From the NCBI GenBank assembly GCA_039621445.1, contig CP154956.1, positions 41,812,437 through 41,876,436 of the forward strand: a stretch of DNA of 64,000 bases, in the 5' to 3' direction. The notes beneath the pieces were generated by a model. It did not search any database, had not been told where the DNA came from, and worked only from the letters and a program-made list of their open reading frames with translations. Position numbers and translations under genes: made by a program. The stretch is from Euglena gracilis. Its lineage: Eukaryota; Euglenida; Euglenophyceae; Euglenales. This document shows, piece after piece, positions 53,068 to 63,957 of the stretch (position 1 is the first letter of the stretch; each line of letters opens with the position of its first letter).

Positions 53068-54683
53068 CGTCCATAGGGTTGACGGGATTCCCGTTCAGGG
53101 GTGGTTGTGCCTGCCAGGTTGTGGGCAAAATCGCCGCGAAATGAGTGTTTTCAGGGCCTCTGGCACTTTTGGCGCAGGAATCAGGCTTTTTTTTTACCAA
53201 CCCTGGGGGGTGGTGCCTTGTGCCATGGGGTGCCAGCCCCCCTGTGTGCACTGTGGCTGTTTGTTTGGTGCCTGTTATCCCAACTTCTGGCCTGGCGCGG
53301 TTTTTCGCCTCTGGCCCTTTTGTCTGTGAGCGTGGAGGTGGCCATAGCACCCAGCCGGGTGTGTGCACTTCCTCAAAAAGGAGCCTGGCCGGAAAAGCCC
53401 CCCCCCCTCCCCCCCGGGCTGGGGTCAGCCACGCTTCCAATTTCAGCCTGGGCCAACCTTGGTCCGCCTCACCCATAGTCAAACTCCTGAACTTTTAAAG
53501 AAATGACAAATGGGGGGAGGTGCAGATTTCTATTAGCCGACACAATTACCAATGGCTAAAACTGAACCTTAGCAGCCTCACAGGCTCATTGCACGCCAAG
53601 CAAAGAGCTTCATCTGGCTGGGCCAACTGGGGGAAACAACTTTGGAGACACGAATGGGCCGGCAGAACGGGAGAATTGGGGGTCACCTGCAAGGGGCGGA
53701 CTGGTACGGACAACCAGCTAGACCGGGGGAAGAAGAGCTCGAGTCGGCCACAGCGGGCAGCCCGTCGACACAATTCACATCTGCAGGGAAGGCCAAGAGG
53801 CCGAAAGCCGGGCTGTCAGCCACGCAGGCACTGCGCCAACCTTTCTTGCTGCCGTCGAATGCTGTTGGCGGGGCGGGGGGGGGGGACGCAAAAAAAAAGC
53901 GAGCACACCGCCACCAAACGAATATGGGTTGTGAACGAGGACTGTGGGAATGCCCGTGGGCTTGACTCGAACTGCGAAGAGGGAGAGCGTTGCAGGCGCA
54001 GAATTCTGGATTGAAACAAGGCACCTCCAACCACGCAATGAAGAATCCTTTAAAAAAAAATGCAAGTGGCATATGATTTTGGTGACCTCCAGGGTGCACA
54101 CGTTTCTGCAGAAAGCACTTGACATCTTTTCTCTCCAATTAAAAAATTTCATATGCAACATTATTCAATGCAAATAATGATTGTTTTGATCAATCAACTC
54201 ACATTTTCCCCCGACCCAAAAAACATAGCAACAGGAGCAAAACAACATCTTCCACACTTTCAGAAGATAATAAAATAAAATAATAGCACACCGAAGGCCA
54301 GGTGCAAACTTTTATGATAGCAGGGTTGTTGTCTTGTTGCTGCACTTATATTAGATTTTGCGCAAATCACAATGAACAATTATCCAAAAAAGAGGAAAGT
54401 GCAACTTTGGGCTGTCTGGTAGAAGAGCAGTTGCTCCAAAAAAAATTGAAAATTTGAAAACTACCAATTGGGAGCCTGCATTTTGGTGGGTGTTTTTATT
54501 TGTTTTCTGCTCAGATGTATCCAAATCTGTGGCAGAGTTTTTCCCTTTAATTCTTGGGAGCAGCAGTATTGCAGGGAAGCGTATGAAAGCTGTATTTTTT
54601 GCATAATGATTAAAATTATCGGATATTGGTGGGTTTTGGGGTCATTTTGATTTATGTTTTTTGGCTTGCCATACTTTACTTTA
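53068..54683. other. No gene assigned
   Basis: A frame at 53520-54014 (+) is open and Arg/Gly-rich with no domain; the opposite strand is also open. Confidence 0.3.
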
Positions 54684-54722
54684 TTCATCATCATCATCAT
54701 CACCACCATCATCATCATCACC
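54684..54722. repeat. (ATC)n/(ACC)n microsatellite
   Basis: ATC and ACC triplets directly left of the next element. Confidence 0.9.
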
Positions 54723-54992
54723 ATACCATTGCTTAGCGACCCCCCGGGGAGGAGGGGGGCGGGTCACTTTCCACTCCGAAAAAAAACCAGTCAGTCACTT
54801 TACCCCCCCGGGATCGGCCACTCTTCAGGAGGCAATGCAAATTTGCCCCGGCGCCAGGCCAATCACTTTTTCATTTTCGGGCCTACCCCACCCCGGGGGT
54901 GGGCGGTGCTCTTGGCCAAAAAACCAGTCAGTCACTCTGAAAAAGCCACTCCCCCCGGGGGTGGGGTGGGAGAGGTGTTAAACAATGGTATG
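54722..54992. mobile_element. CATACCATTGCTTAGCG MITE (family D, copy 1)
   Basis: Ends CATACCATTGCTTAGC and GTTAAACAATGGTATG are inverted. ACCAGTCAGTCAC words are repeated inside. It lies between ATC/ACC microsatellites, so the target duplication cannot be judged. Copy 2 is at 62839-63179. Confidence 0.8.
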
Positions 54993-55000
54993 ATTCATCA

Positions 55001-55057
55001 CCCACCACCACCAGCCCCCGCCCCACCACCACCACCACCACCACCACCATCATCATA
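55001..55057. repeat. (CAC)n/(CAT)n microsatellite
   Basis: CCACCACCACCACC ending CATCATCAT. Confidence 0.9.
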
Positions 55058-55653
55058 GAACTTCAACTTCAACAACCTCCACATGTTCGCTTCAGAACAC
55101 CACCTGGAACTGTCAGTTGCCACAGGAAATGCAGCATGGACTGGGAGGTTTTGTGCTTTATTGTGCCATTCTCTCATTCCCGAGAGGTCAACTTTGAGGG
55201 GGTTCACAACTTGGCACCATTTTTTCAGAGGGCCAAAACACCAACTTTTGGCCTTTTCCCTGGGTTTCAGCCACACAAAATCGTGAACATCCACACCGAG
55301 GGCCGGCGCGCAACCAGCAGTTCAAAAACCGAAACCAACCCTTCCAAAATAAAACCTGTGTTCCTTTATGCAAATGCGCAAAAGAACACGAAAAACCTTA
55401 AATGCAAGATTGGATGCTGCCTGTTTTATCTTGGAGGAAAAATATTCAAACCGGATTTGCCAACTTTCCAGAATGTCCCAGATTCTGTTGGGATAAACAT
55501 TGGACAAATTGCAAGAAAAATTCTGCACGCCTGCTGTAAACCCCGAATGAAAAGCCTTGCGAACCGGGTTTTCCCCCTAGGAATCTCATGAGAATTCAAA
55601 ACGTCCCAATGGGAATTTTTCAGAAGGATTTTTTGCCGGAAATCAAAAATTTT
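55058..55653. other. No gene assigned
   Basis: A plus frame at 55136-55591 is open and protein-like in its second half (CKIGCCLFYLGGKIF) but lacks a clear start and family. Confidence 0.3.
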
Positions 55654-55661
55654 GTCCCCTG

Positions 55662-55974
55662 CATGCTTGTGCTTACCAACCGGGGGGGGGGGGAGGGGGG
55701 TGGGTGCTATAGGGTGCCTGCCCCTAGCAGGCACACCCCCCCACGGGGGGGATAGGGGTCCGGGCTGGACCCAGAAAAATTTCATTGAAAATGGCCTTTT
55801 CCGGGCCCCCGGCGCCTTCTGCGCCGGGGACTGAGGGGGGTGCCTGATAGGGCTACGCACCCTCCAAAACCCTACCCCCACCCGCGGGGGGGGGGTCGGA
55901 TCGGGTGCTATGGGGTGCCTGCAGCACCCACCCCCCCCCCCCGTGGGGTAGGCACCCGACTAAGCACAAGCCTG
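55662..55974. mobile_element. hAT-like MITE CATGCTTGTGCTTA..AAGCCTG, exact 8-bp TSD
   Basis: GTCCCCTG on both sides (55654-55661 and 55975-55982). Ends CATGCTTGTGCTTACC and TAAGCACAAGCCTG are inverted. Central CGGCGCCTTCTGCGCCGG hairpin; TGGGTGCTATAGGGTGCCTG phrases repeated. 313 bp. Confidence 0.92.
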
Positions 55975-55982
55975 GTCCCCTG

Positions 55983-58090
55983 TCGCTTCAAAATAAAAAC
56001 ACAAAAAAAATGAAAAAAAACTAACTGTTGTAGTTGGTTGTGCATTCCAAAATTTTTGTGAAATTTTAAAAATCCGAAAATCTTATGAAAAAACAGCCAA
56101 AATTCTCCGACGTGAAGTCAGTAGAATGGGAAAGACCCATACGACAACTTCACAGGCAGTGGAAGTGACAACCTTATGGGAAGAGGAGCGGTGGTAAATC
56201 TCAAGATGTTGGCACACAAATGCATGCAATGCCGAAGAAAATTATCTTAATTCCACTTTTTGATACAAACAAATTTAGGTATTTTGCAAAGCAGAAAAAC
56301 ATATTTGTGTGTTTATGGAACCCAAATGATGATTAGTTGAGGCTCGGGTCCATCAAGAAATCTTTTAAAAAAAACTAACCCCCCCCCCCCGAATGAAACC
56401 ACACCCCCCCCAAAACCAAGGACGTGGGTCTTATTGTTTGGATCTCTTTCCTGGAAGCCTCCAGCAGCAACTGAAATTTCCAGTTATTGGGGGCTATTTT
56501 TTTGCCCAGAATTTCCTCCCAAATCATTCCATCCCATTCAAGTCCCCAACAGAAAGGAAAAAGGAAAACCATTTCAAGCAAACAAAAAACGAAATTCAAC
56601 TTTGGCAGAAACAAAACTGCCAACGTTAAATTCTACCAGTCCTGCCACACATCACAATTTTAGGGTCCGACCCCAGGCAGGGTGGTGAACACAAAGAGAC
56701 CGACACAATTTTGTCTGGCACTGAAAACGCACTGGGCACCCAAAGCACCGGAGATGAAAGACTTGGGACGACCGCCCTCCGTCGTTCCTGGAGGGCATGG
56801 CAACAATGGGCGGACCTGCAACAGACGCCATCGTCTCGATGGCTTTCGCATCCATCTGCCGGCTCCTTCTCCGGCTCCTCAAAGACTTCTTGGCTTTGGT
56901 GTCCTGCGGGGCAAAACAAAGAGCCCAGAATTGAGCTTTCCGGGGCCAACAACCCCCAGACCTGTGTGTGTCCTGACTGCCAAAATTTAGCATCCCCAAC
57001 CAGGCTGGATTTGACCAACCCCAGGGGGAGAGAGTGGGGTGTTGGGGTACCATGGTGTGCCTGGGCACCATTTGCTGACCTATTCTCGGGGGGAGGGGTT
57101 CAGTATCCACTTTCAAAAAAGTCACTTTTCAAAACCCAGTCACCCACTTCCTACCCCCCCCCCCCCACCAGGGGGGTCGGTCACTTTGGCCACTCAGCCA
57201 GAAATTTCTCAAAAATCAATGGATTTTGGCAAAATCCATTAAAAATCTCCATTCAGCCTTCAGCGGAAGGTGGCTGCTTTCAGCCACTCCCGGCCGACAC
57301 CATCCCGGGGTCTGAGCCAAAAACCAGTCATTCACTCCGAAAATCCAGTCAGTTCTCACTTCGGCCTAATCCTAACTCTAATCCTATTCCTAAAAATTAG
57401 CAATAAAAAATGCCAACAAAACCGCGGGGGGGGGGGGGAATGGCAACAAGGCCCCTCAAAATGCGCAAGGCCCCTCAAATAAAATGCAAGAGATGCAAAA
57501 ATGAAAAAAATGCAAAAATAAAAAAAATGCAAGTTGTATGTGAGTTCCTTTGGGAGCTTTGGGAGCTCCCTGGGGATGTGCACTTTTCTATCAGAACTCA
57601 TCTCGCCTTCTGTTTCAGGTTCATGCAGAAAAAATGTGGAAAATAAAAAAAAATTGCGCAAAAAGTGCGGGAAATTGCGGAAAATTATGGAAATTGCGGA
57701 AAAATTGCAGATATTAATTCCTCCCAATCCCGCCGAAATTGCAGATATCAATTCTCCTGGTTTATGCAGCTTCCAGTTGCCGGTGGTAGAGCATTTTGCC
57801 TGTGCAATCGACCCCCCCGAAAAGTCGAAGAGACAGAATATGCGAAGAGAATAAAAAAAATGTGATTTTTCACAAAATTTGGCTCGCCTACAAAGTCAGC
57901 CCGAATGCCACCATCACCCAAGATGGATGGCGGGGGCTGCATAGACGTCGGAACGTGCGAAGGAGGTGAAGCTGGCGACGAGTATCACGGTGACCGTGTG
58001 TTTCCGCACACTATGATGCAGTGCATCAAATTATTTTTAAAAAAGAGGAAAATTGACACATGGAATTCTGGCCACAATTCCAGAGATTCT
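55983..58090. other. No gene assigned
   Basis: 56640-57020 is GC-richer and open on both strands. 57080-57340 contains CAGTCA words and C-runs like family D. Nothing is nameable. Confidence 0.3.
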
Positions 58091-58099
58091 ATGTCGTAG

Positions 58100-58393
58100 G
58101 GCATGGTGCTGCTTGCTCACTGTCAGGGGTTGAATACTGCACCCCCCGGCAGCCCCACACCAGGAGGGCCAGCTGCTGGGCCACCAGGCGGTAGAGGTGG
58201 CTTCGCGCGACGGCCTCCTGGGCGATGAACCCGGCGCGCTGGTGGGCCTCGCTGCTGCATAGCTTTTGCAGCAGTGGCTGGGCCAGGTCGGGGGAGTGGG
58301 GGCCGCTGGGGGGGCTGCGGGCGGCGGAATTCTGGCCAGGCAAAACCTGCGTGGAGGCGGGGGGAGGGGCGAACCTCTGTGGGGTCCTGGGAG
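58100..58393 (-). CDS. Possible exon, helical Leu/Ala-rich protein
   Basis: On the minus strand TTTTTCACTCCCAG at about 58393 is a good 3' splice-site match. The following frame reads through a Pro/Ser-rich segment into LLQKLCSSEAHQRAGFIAQE and HLYRLVAQQLALLVWGCRG, an amphipathic helical pair, ending at a stop near 58090. No family recognised. Confidence 0.35.
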
Positions 58394-58398
58394 TGAAA

Positions 58399-58516
58399 AA
58401 TGAATGAATAATAAATAAATAAATGAATGAATGAATGAATGAATGAATGAATAAATAAAAAAATAAATAAATAAATAATAAATAATAAAGAAATAAATAA
58501 TAAATTAATAAGTAAA
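58399..58516. repeat. Tetranucleotide (AATG)n/(AATA)n
   Basis: GAATGAATGAATG followed by AATAAATAAATA arrays. Confidence 0.95.
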
Positions 58517-58519
58517 CAA

Positions 58520-58925
58520 TAACCCCCCCCTGAATAGAAGCCCCCGGGGGCCCGGGGGCTACCATTCGGAACGTTGGTCGAAAACCTGGGGGGGGGGGCT
58601 TCTATTCGGGGGGGGGGGGGGCACTATTGGGAAAAAGGGTTGAAAACCAGGGGGTCCGAGAATTATCGAAAAAAATTCCTTGTGGGTCTACATGTCCTAC
58701 CTTTCCAAACCATGTCAAATTTGCTGCAAATGTTAGTTACTCTTGTGGATGCATTGGATCACTAAAATCAAAATCACCCAACCCCCATTTAACCAATGGC
58801 TGAAGAAGCCAATGCACTTGCCGTCCCAACTGACACACAATCCACGGGGAGAGTCTTCTATTCAGGGGGGGGGGGGAACCGAGGGGGGGGGGGGGGCTTC
58901 TATTCGGGGGGGGTTAATAATAAAT
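58520..58925. repeat. 'GAATAGAAGCCCCC / GGGGCTTCTATTCGGGG' word repeat
   Basis: One forward and at least three inverted copies of the phrase next to G-runs of 9-12. Confidence 0.7.
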
Positions 58926-59059
58926 GCCCGGGACCGCGATCTGATTCTCCTTGGTGGTGAGATGTCCAGAGGATGTGCAATTGTGGCGACGCATATGACT
59001 GCATGCGACTATGTTGCATTTAGTTGCGGCTCCCCTGGTGAATTCCACATTTTTTAAAG

Positions 59060-59690
59060 GGTTTTTGTCTTTATTTTTTGGTGGCCGTCATGTTCTGGAT
59101 GGGACGTCAACAAAGAGCAGGTGGACACCTGGTCACGAGGCACCTCCGGCCCGCAGGCGACGCTCGTCTCCTCCGCCCTCCTCGAATCCTGGTGGAATGC
59201 AAAGAAGACCTGTCCTGTGCGTGTCCCTTCAAAGCAGGGGGAGGGGGAGGGTATGGCGAGGACAGTATGGCTTCCTGTCGGAGGTAAAAACATGTGCGAA
59301 TGGGGGGAAGGTCGGCAGGCTTTCTGCGCTTGGGTATCACGACAACCCAGCGGTGTATGGGCATGTGCCGCACCACACGAGCGAGGACGGGAATGCACTG
59401 CCCCGGCTGAGGACAAAGCAGTTGTCCCGACACGCGGGCCAGCCATTGATGGCCTCCTCAACACCAGTGGCGGACAAATTGGCCGCTTCGGTTGCCGCTG
59501 CCGCGGCCGAGAGAGGGCCGGCACACCTCCCACTCCGTGCGGCACTCCATCGGCACTGGGCTGCGGGCACACATTATCGGCCCAGGCTTGGATTTCATGC
59601 TGTGGAAGGTGAGGGAGGCGGGGGAGGGGAGGGTGCTGTGTCAGCCCTGCTGGTTCCATCCAAACAATATGTCAATGTGGAAGGCTGAGG
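59060..59690. other. GC-rich stretch open in most frames
   Basis: Plus 59011-59688 and minus 59054-59659 are both open. The Ala-rich plus segment near 59460-59600 is plausible protein, but strand and frame cannot be decided. Confidence 0.3.
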
Positions 59691-59712
59691 TGTCGGCTGG
59701 AGACTTTTGTTA

Positions 59713-59785
59713 CCCCCCCTCCCTTTGTCCAACGACCATTTACCTGCAACCTATGACCAGGGGGGGGGGGGTCGTACGCCTCCAT
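59713..59785. repeat. 'TTTGTCCAACGACCA' repeat (family K, copy 1)
   Basis: CCCTTTGTCCAACGACCA, GCAACCTATGACCAGG and GTCGTACGCC. The blocks recur at 61072-61200. Confidence 0.65.
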
Positions 59786-60114
59786 CACCAAGAGGGCAAA
59801 GGCTCACGCACAGCGAAAAGCGGAAAAAAATCATAAAGGAGGTAAGCCCAAACACAGCGGCTGCTCCTGAGGGGGTGTCATGAACGACAGCGCCAGAAGG
59901 CTGCTGTGCAAATGGAGGGCGAAATTTGCCAGAATGCTCTGGTAAGATTCCCTTGTGTGTGCAATGCAACGATGGCCGAATCGCGAGCCCTGATGAACTT
60001 AGTCAGTCTGTGGCCTCCTCCCAGGGGTGGTTGGGCCAACTAGTCGCTAGCGACCACCAATAAGAAGCCCCCCCCCCCCCTCTAAAAGGGTTTTTAAGCC
60101 CCCCCCCTCCCAAA

Positions 60115-60300
60115 ATACCATCCCCCCATTATGTACCCCCTGGGGGGGGAGGTACATAATGGGGGAGGGGCAGTCCCAAGAGGAATGCACCTCACCCGGC
60201 CATCCGCAGGCATGTCCCCCCATTGTGAACCTCCCCCCCCCATTATGTACCTCCCCCCCCAGTTTCGGCCTCCCAGGGGGAGGTACATACCCTCACCCCC
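60115..60300. repeat. 'ATTATGTACC' palindromic repeat (family E, reverse copy)
   Basis: CATTATGTACCCCCTGGG facing GAGGTACATAATGGGG. The inner GGCCATCCGCAGGCATG is the reverse complement of the family E inner segment. Confidence 0.7.
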
Positions 60301-60302
60301 CC

Positions 60303-60390
60303 CCTATTTGGCTAATGGCCGGGCTCCTACAGACCCCCAATTAGCCAAAGAGGGGGGGGGGAAAATTAGGGGGGGGGGGCTCGAGGACCC
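60303..60390. repeat. 'CCAATTAGCC' word repeat (copy 2)
   Basis: TTTGGCTAATGGCCGGG and CCCCCAATTAGCCAAAG resemble 25510-25575. Confidence 0.6.
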
Positions 60391-60394
60391 CAAC

Positions 60395-60569
60395 CAGGCT
60401 TCTTTTTAAGACCCCTGGGGGGGGGCCCCCCCCCCAAGGGTGGCGCGGGCCCCCCCCCGGGGGGGGGGCCCCCCCCCAAAATCGGGCCCGTTAAAGGCAA
60501 TTTTCAAAAATTTTCGGCGCTTCGCGCCAAAAAGGTATACCCAGCGCCTCCGGCGCAGGACCCCCCCTG
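60395..60569. mobile_element. CAGGCTTCTTTTTAAGACC-type element
   Basis: Left end as in the other CTTAAG-type elements, CGGCGCTTCGCGCC hairpin at about 60514, then GTATACCCAGCGCC. The right end is uncertain. Confidence 0.5.
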
Positions 60570-61071
60570 ATACAACACAGGTGAGTGGTATATATTTAGC
60601 CATCTGTGATATAAGGCCACAGAATGCCTCAAAACGCTTGCCATACCTGGACTGCAAATGTTAGGGTTAAAACCAATGATGGGATTTCCGAAAAGCATAT
60701 TAAGCAGAAAGCAGAAGGACCCGAAGAAAAATTCTGAGTTATGAAAATTTGGTGTTTTGTGGTTCGAAGATGTGTCGCCCCACGTCCTCGTGTTGGGTGG
60801 GTGCGCTGGGTGGCTGGGTGTGGTCGTTGTTGTATGGAAAGCCCGGCGACGCCATCTGGGGATGGTGGACATTTTTTTTCAGAGAGATTGACTGGTTTTT
60901 TGCTGGCTCATGTGTGATCCTCTTGCACAAACCCAAAAAAAATTATTTCTTCCGTTTTGTGCTCCAGGGGGGGGGTCAGGATTGGCTGACTGGTTTTCAA
61001 CAAGTGAAAAAGGTCTTTCACACTTTTGACACTGCATTATCGACATCAACTCCATTAGGACGCCACCCGGG
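60570..61071. other. No gene seen
   Basis: Unique-looking sequence without a sustained domain-bearing frame. Confidence 0.35.
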
Positions 61072-61200
61072 TCCTACCCCCCCTCCCCTTTGTCCAACGA
61101 CCACCCCTTTATAATCTTTATAATGACCACCCCCCGGTCACAGGTTGCAGGTAATGGGGGGCGTACGACCACCCCCCCTGGTCATAGGTTGCAGGTTGCA
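61072..61200. repeat. 'TTTGTCCAACGACCA' repeat (family K, copy 2)
   Basis: CCCTTTGTCCAACGACCACC, GGTCACAGGTTGCAGGTAA and GGCGTACGACCACC, then GGTCATAGGTTGCAGG. Confidence 0.65.
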
Positions 61201-61308
61201 AAAAAAAATTGACGGTTTTACCAAGCGGTAGATTTCCCACCTCCCGCGCTACAGGATTTTTTCTGCTATGTCCCCCCCCCCAGCAACGTCAGAGCCAGAT
61301 CCCAAAAG

Positions 61309-61758
61309 GTGGTGTTGTTTGCAAAAGCAACACGTGGAATTTGGGGTGTGGCACACGTTTTCAACGGGAACTTTTACCTCACAAAGGATCTGATCGATGG
61401 GGATTTTATCCCGAAAATTGTTGTATCACCGGAAGAAAGGCTTCTATACCGTGCGCGGAATAGTGCCTGCCCCGCACCCCTTCGGTATATTTCGTTAATC
61501 TTCTTCTGGGCTCATCAAGATATTGGAATATGGGGTGGGGCATATTTAAACATAACAAATACCATTAAACTGTTCGTCATTCCCAGCACCTCTCATCCCT
61601 CCCCTACACGCTTCTTTGCAACAACCTGGTGCTGTGGGGTGACTGCCCATGACAGGCACCCTCTGGCCGACCCAGACAAACTTCCCTTGAAAACGGAACT
61701 TTTGTATTTTGTTCCCCTGGGCGCTGGGGGTCCATTTCACTGCCCATCCAAAAGCTGA
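61309..61758 (+). CDS. Hypothetical ORF, protein-like
   Basis: Open for about 150 codons and beginning at a GTG codon; no ATG lies near the start. The first part (KATRGIWGVAHVFNGNFYLT, DGDFIPKIVVSPEERLLY) has balanced composition typical of real protein. The end runs into Pro/Cys-rich sequence. No family recognised. Confidence 0.25.
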   Translation: MVLFAKATRGIWGVAHVFNGNFYLTKDLIDGDFIPKIVVSPEERLLYRARNSACPAPLRYISLIFFWAHQDIGIWGGAYLNITNTIKLFVIPSTSHPSPTRFFATTWCCGVTAHDRHPLADPDKLPLKTELLYFVPLGAGGPFHCPSKS

Positions 61759-61848
61759 CCCTCCCCAGGGGTCAAATACTCCCTCCCCCCTGCATGGCCG
61801 TAGCACTCACTCCTTGGCTGAGAGAATCATTCCCCGGAGGAGCGGAAT

Positions 61849-62087
61849 CAGGGTTTTTTTTAAGACCGGGGGGGAGGGGGGGAGGGGGTCGGCACCCACC
61901 CACCCCCTGGGTGGGGCCCCCCCGGGGGGGGGGGTCCCAGGGGACCCACCCACTTTTGCCCGAAATGGCTAAAAATACCAAAAATAGCACCTTTTTCCAA
62001 AAATTTCGACGCCGAAAAAGATATACCCACCAGCCCCCACCCCTCCCCCCCCCGGGGAAGGGGGTCCAAGACTAAAAAAAACCCTTG
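61849..62087. mobile_element. MITE of the CAGGGTTTTTT type, 8-bp TSD (7/8)
   Basis: CAGGGTTTTTTTTAAGACC to GTCCAAGACTAAAAAAAACC, closing CTTG. Flanks AGCGGAAT and AGTGGAAT. Shares CGCCGAAAAAGATATACCC with 52759-53059. Confidence 0.85.
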
Positions 62088-62830
62088 AGTGGAATACAAC
62101 CTTTTCACCCCCAGCCAGGTGTGCAAAGCATGCACACGGGCAAGGTATCTCTTCCCATCCCAGATCGTTTTCAAAATCAAATTATTTCCCACCAGAAATC
62201 AAGAAATTGCTGGCGGGAAGAACACACGTTTCCCCCCCCCCCCGCCTGTTGCTTAAATTTGGGTTTCAACTGCCTGTCCATGGGGCTGCTAAAATTCGGT
62301 TTCCACTGAGTAAGCCGAAGTTTTTTGCTTAAATATGCACCAAACAATCTACAAAATGAAGGAAAGCAATAGCACATTTTTTATAATAAAAAAAACAACA
62401 GAAATGCCTGCTTTTGAGCCCAAAAAATGAGCAACACTTGTGAATTTGGGTTGTTTTGTTTCTGATGGTTGGTTGTATTTGTTTTTCTTCTTTTCCCTCA
62501 ATTTTCCTTGTATTTTCAGGGGCTTAAATTTGGATTTTGCACCGCTCCCTCCCAGGGGGGTGCTTAATTTTGGGGATTGCTGAAATTTGGGTGTCGGTGG
62601 GTTCAGCCTCACAGGTTGCTGAAAATTGGGGGTTGCTTAACTTTGGAGGGGATGCTCAAATTTGGGAGGGCGGATTTACCCCCTGCTGTGCAAATCCAAA
62701 AAAAAAATCGAATCCTGTCCTGCGACTAGTGTGCGAAAGAGTGTTCCCTCACATGGGTATGCCACTGCATTGGAAATATTCTGAGATTGGTTCCCGGGGA
62801 ATGCTGGATCAGTGGGTCGGTGACTGTTCC
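62088..62830. other. No gene seen
   Basis: Repeats of GCTTAAATTTGG and GCTGAAATTTGGG words at 62250-62670, otherwise nothing. Confidence 0.4.
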
Positions 62831-62838
62831 TTACCGAC

Positions 62839-63179
62839 CATACCATTGCTTAGCGACCCCCCCGGGGGGGGGGGGTCACTTTCCACTCCGGAAAAAAAAA
62901 ACAGTCAGTCACTTTTTCCGAAAAACCAGTCAGTCACTTTACCCCCCCCCCCGGGGGGATCGGCCACCATTCAGGAGGCAATGAAAATTTGCCAAAAATC
63001 TCAAAAAATACGAAAAATTTCCGGCGCCTTCGGCGCCAGGCCAGGCTGCACTTTTCATTTTTGGGCCTCCACACCCCCAGGGGGGGGGGGGCCTTGGCCA
63101 AGAAACCGGTCAGTCACTCTGAAAAAAACCAGTCAGTCACCCGGGGGGGGGGGGCAGGCAGGTGTTGAGCAATGGTATA
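62839..63179. mobile_element. Family D MITE, copy 2, 8-bp TSD (7/8)
   Basis: CATACCATTGCTTAGCGACC to GTTGAGCAATGGTATA. Flanks TTACCGAC and TTACTGAC. Central CGGCGCCTTCGGCGCC hairpin at about 63022; ACCAGTCAGTCAC repeated. Confidence 0.85.
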
Positions 63180-63195
63180 TTACTGACCCTCATCC

Positions 63196-63768
63196 TTGGC
63201 ATGCCAAACAAAAAAAAATCCGGGTGAGAGGGGGGGGGCGTGGCACACACAAAAAATGCACTGGGGGATTGACGGGGAAATATATGTCCAGGCAGTTTGG
63301 GCCAGTTTATATGAGAGGTCAGAGGGAAGAAAAAGGCAGCAAATGGGCGCTCTGTCCCGAAACAGATACTTCCTCTTGCCTCCGCTGCATGGTGAAGGCG
63401 CCAACCCTGCCCAGGTGGGCATCATACCCAAGGCAGAGCCGCCCACAATGAATAAGATAATCCCCTGCGGGGCCGGAGTCGCGCAACGCAACACGTCTGT
63501 GAGGCCCAAGGACAGATGTGGCGGGGTGGGGGGGTGGCGGGCGGCGGGCATCACAAATCCTCGTCGTAGTAGCGGTCCATCCAGCCCCTGGAAGCAAAAG
63601 CAGTATTCACAACCATACGTTTGGTTGGTGCGTGGCACAAAAATCTGTTGGGGGACTGGGGACCAGGCACTGGATGAGGGAAAATCCTTGGGCCCAAAAT
63701 TGACCAAAATTCTTAAGCAGGCACACACCACGTGTGGAAAATGGCTTCAAGCGCAATGGTGTAAATAA
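63196..63768. other. Region open on both strands, undecided
   Basis: Plus 63196-63768 and minus 63180-63731 both stay open for about 185 codons with balanced composition. One is probably a remnant of real coding sequence, but no motif decides which. Confidence 0.3.
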
Positions 63769-63957
63769 AATACATCGAAAACAAGGAGCATCCTTGGGCC
63801 GGGCTCTTGGTTAACTTCCATGCGTCACAAAATACACCAACAAACCTCAACAAGCACCAATGCATGCAAATTTCGGACCCCTCCCATCATACTAAACCCC
63901 CCATTTCAGTGCACAGGGTGTGCACATTATCAGCCCGAAGTTTCGGACCCTCAGGGG

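Noticed and set aside
59054-59688. Gene of about 200 aa on either strand
   Set aside because: Overlapping open frames on both strands with no domain or splice evidence to choose between them.
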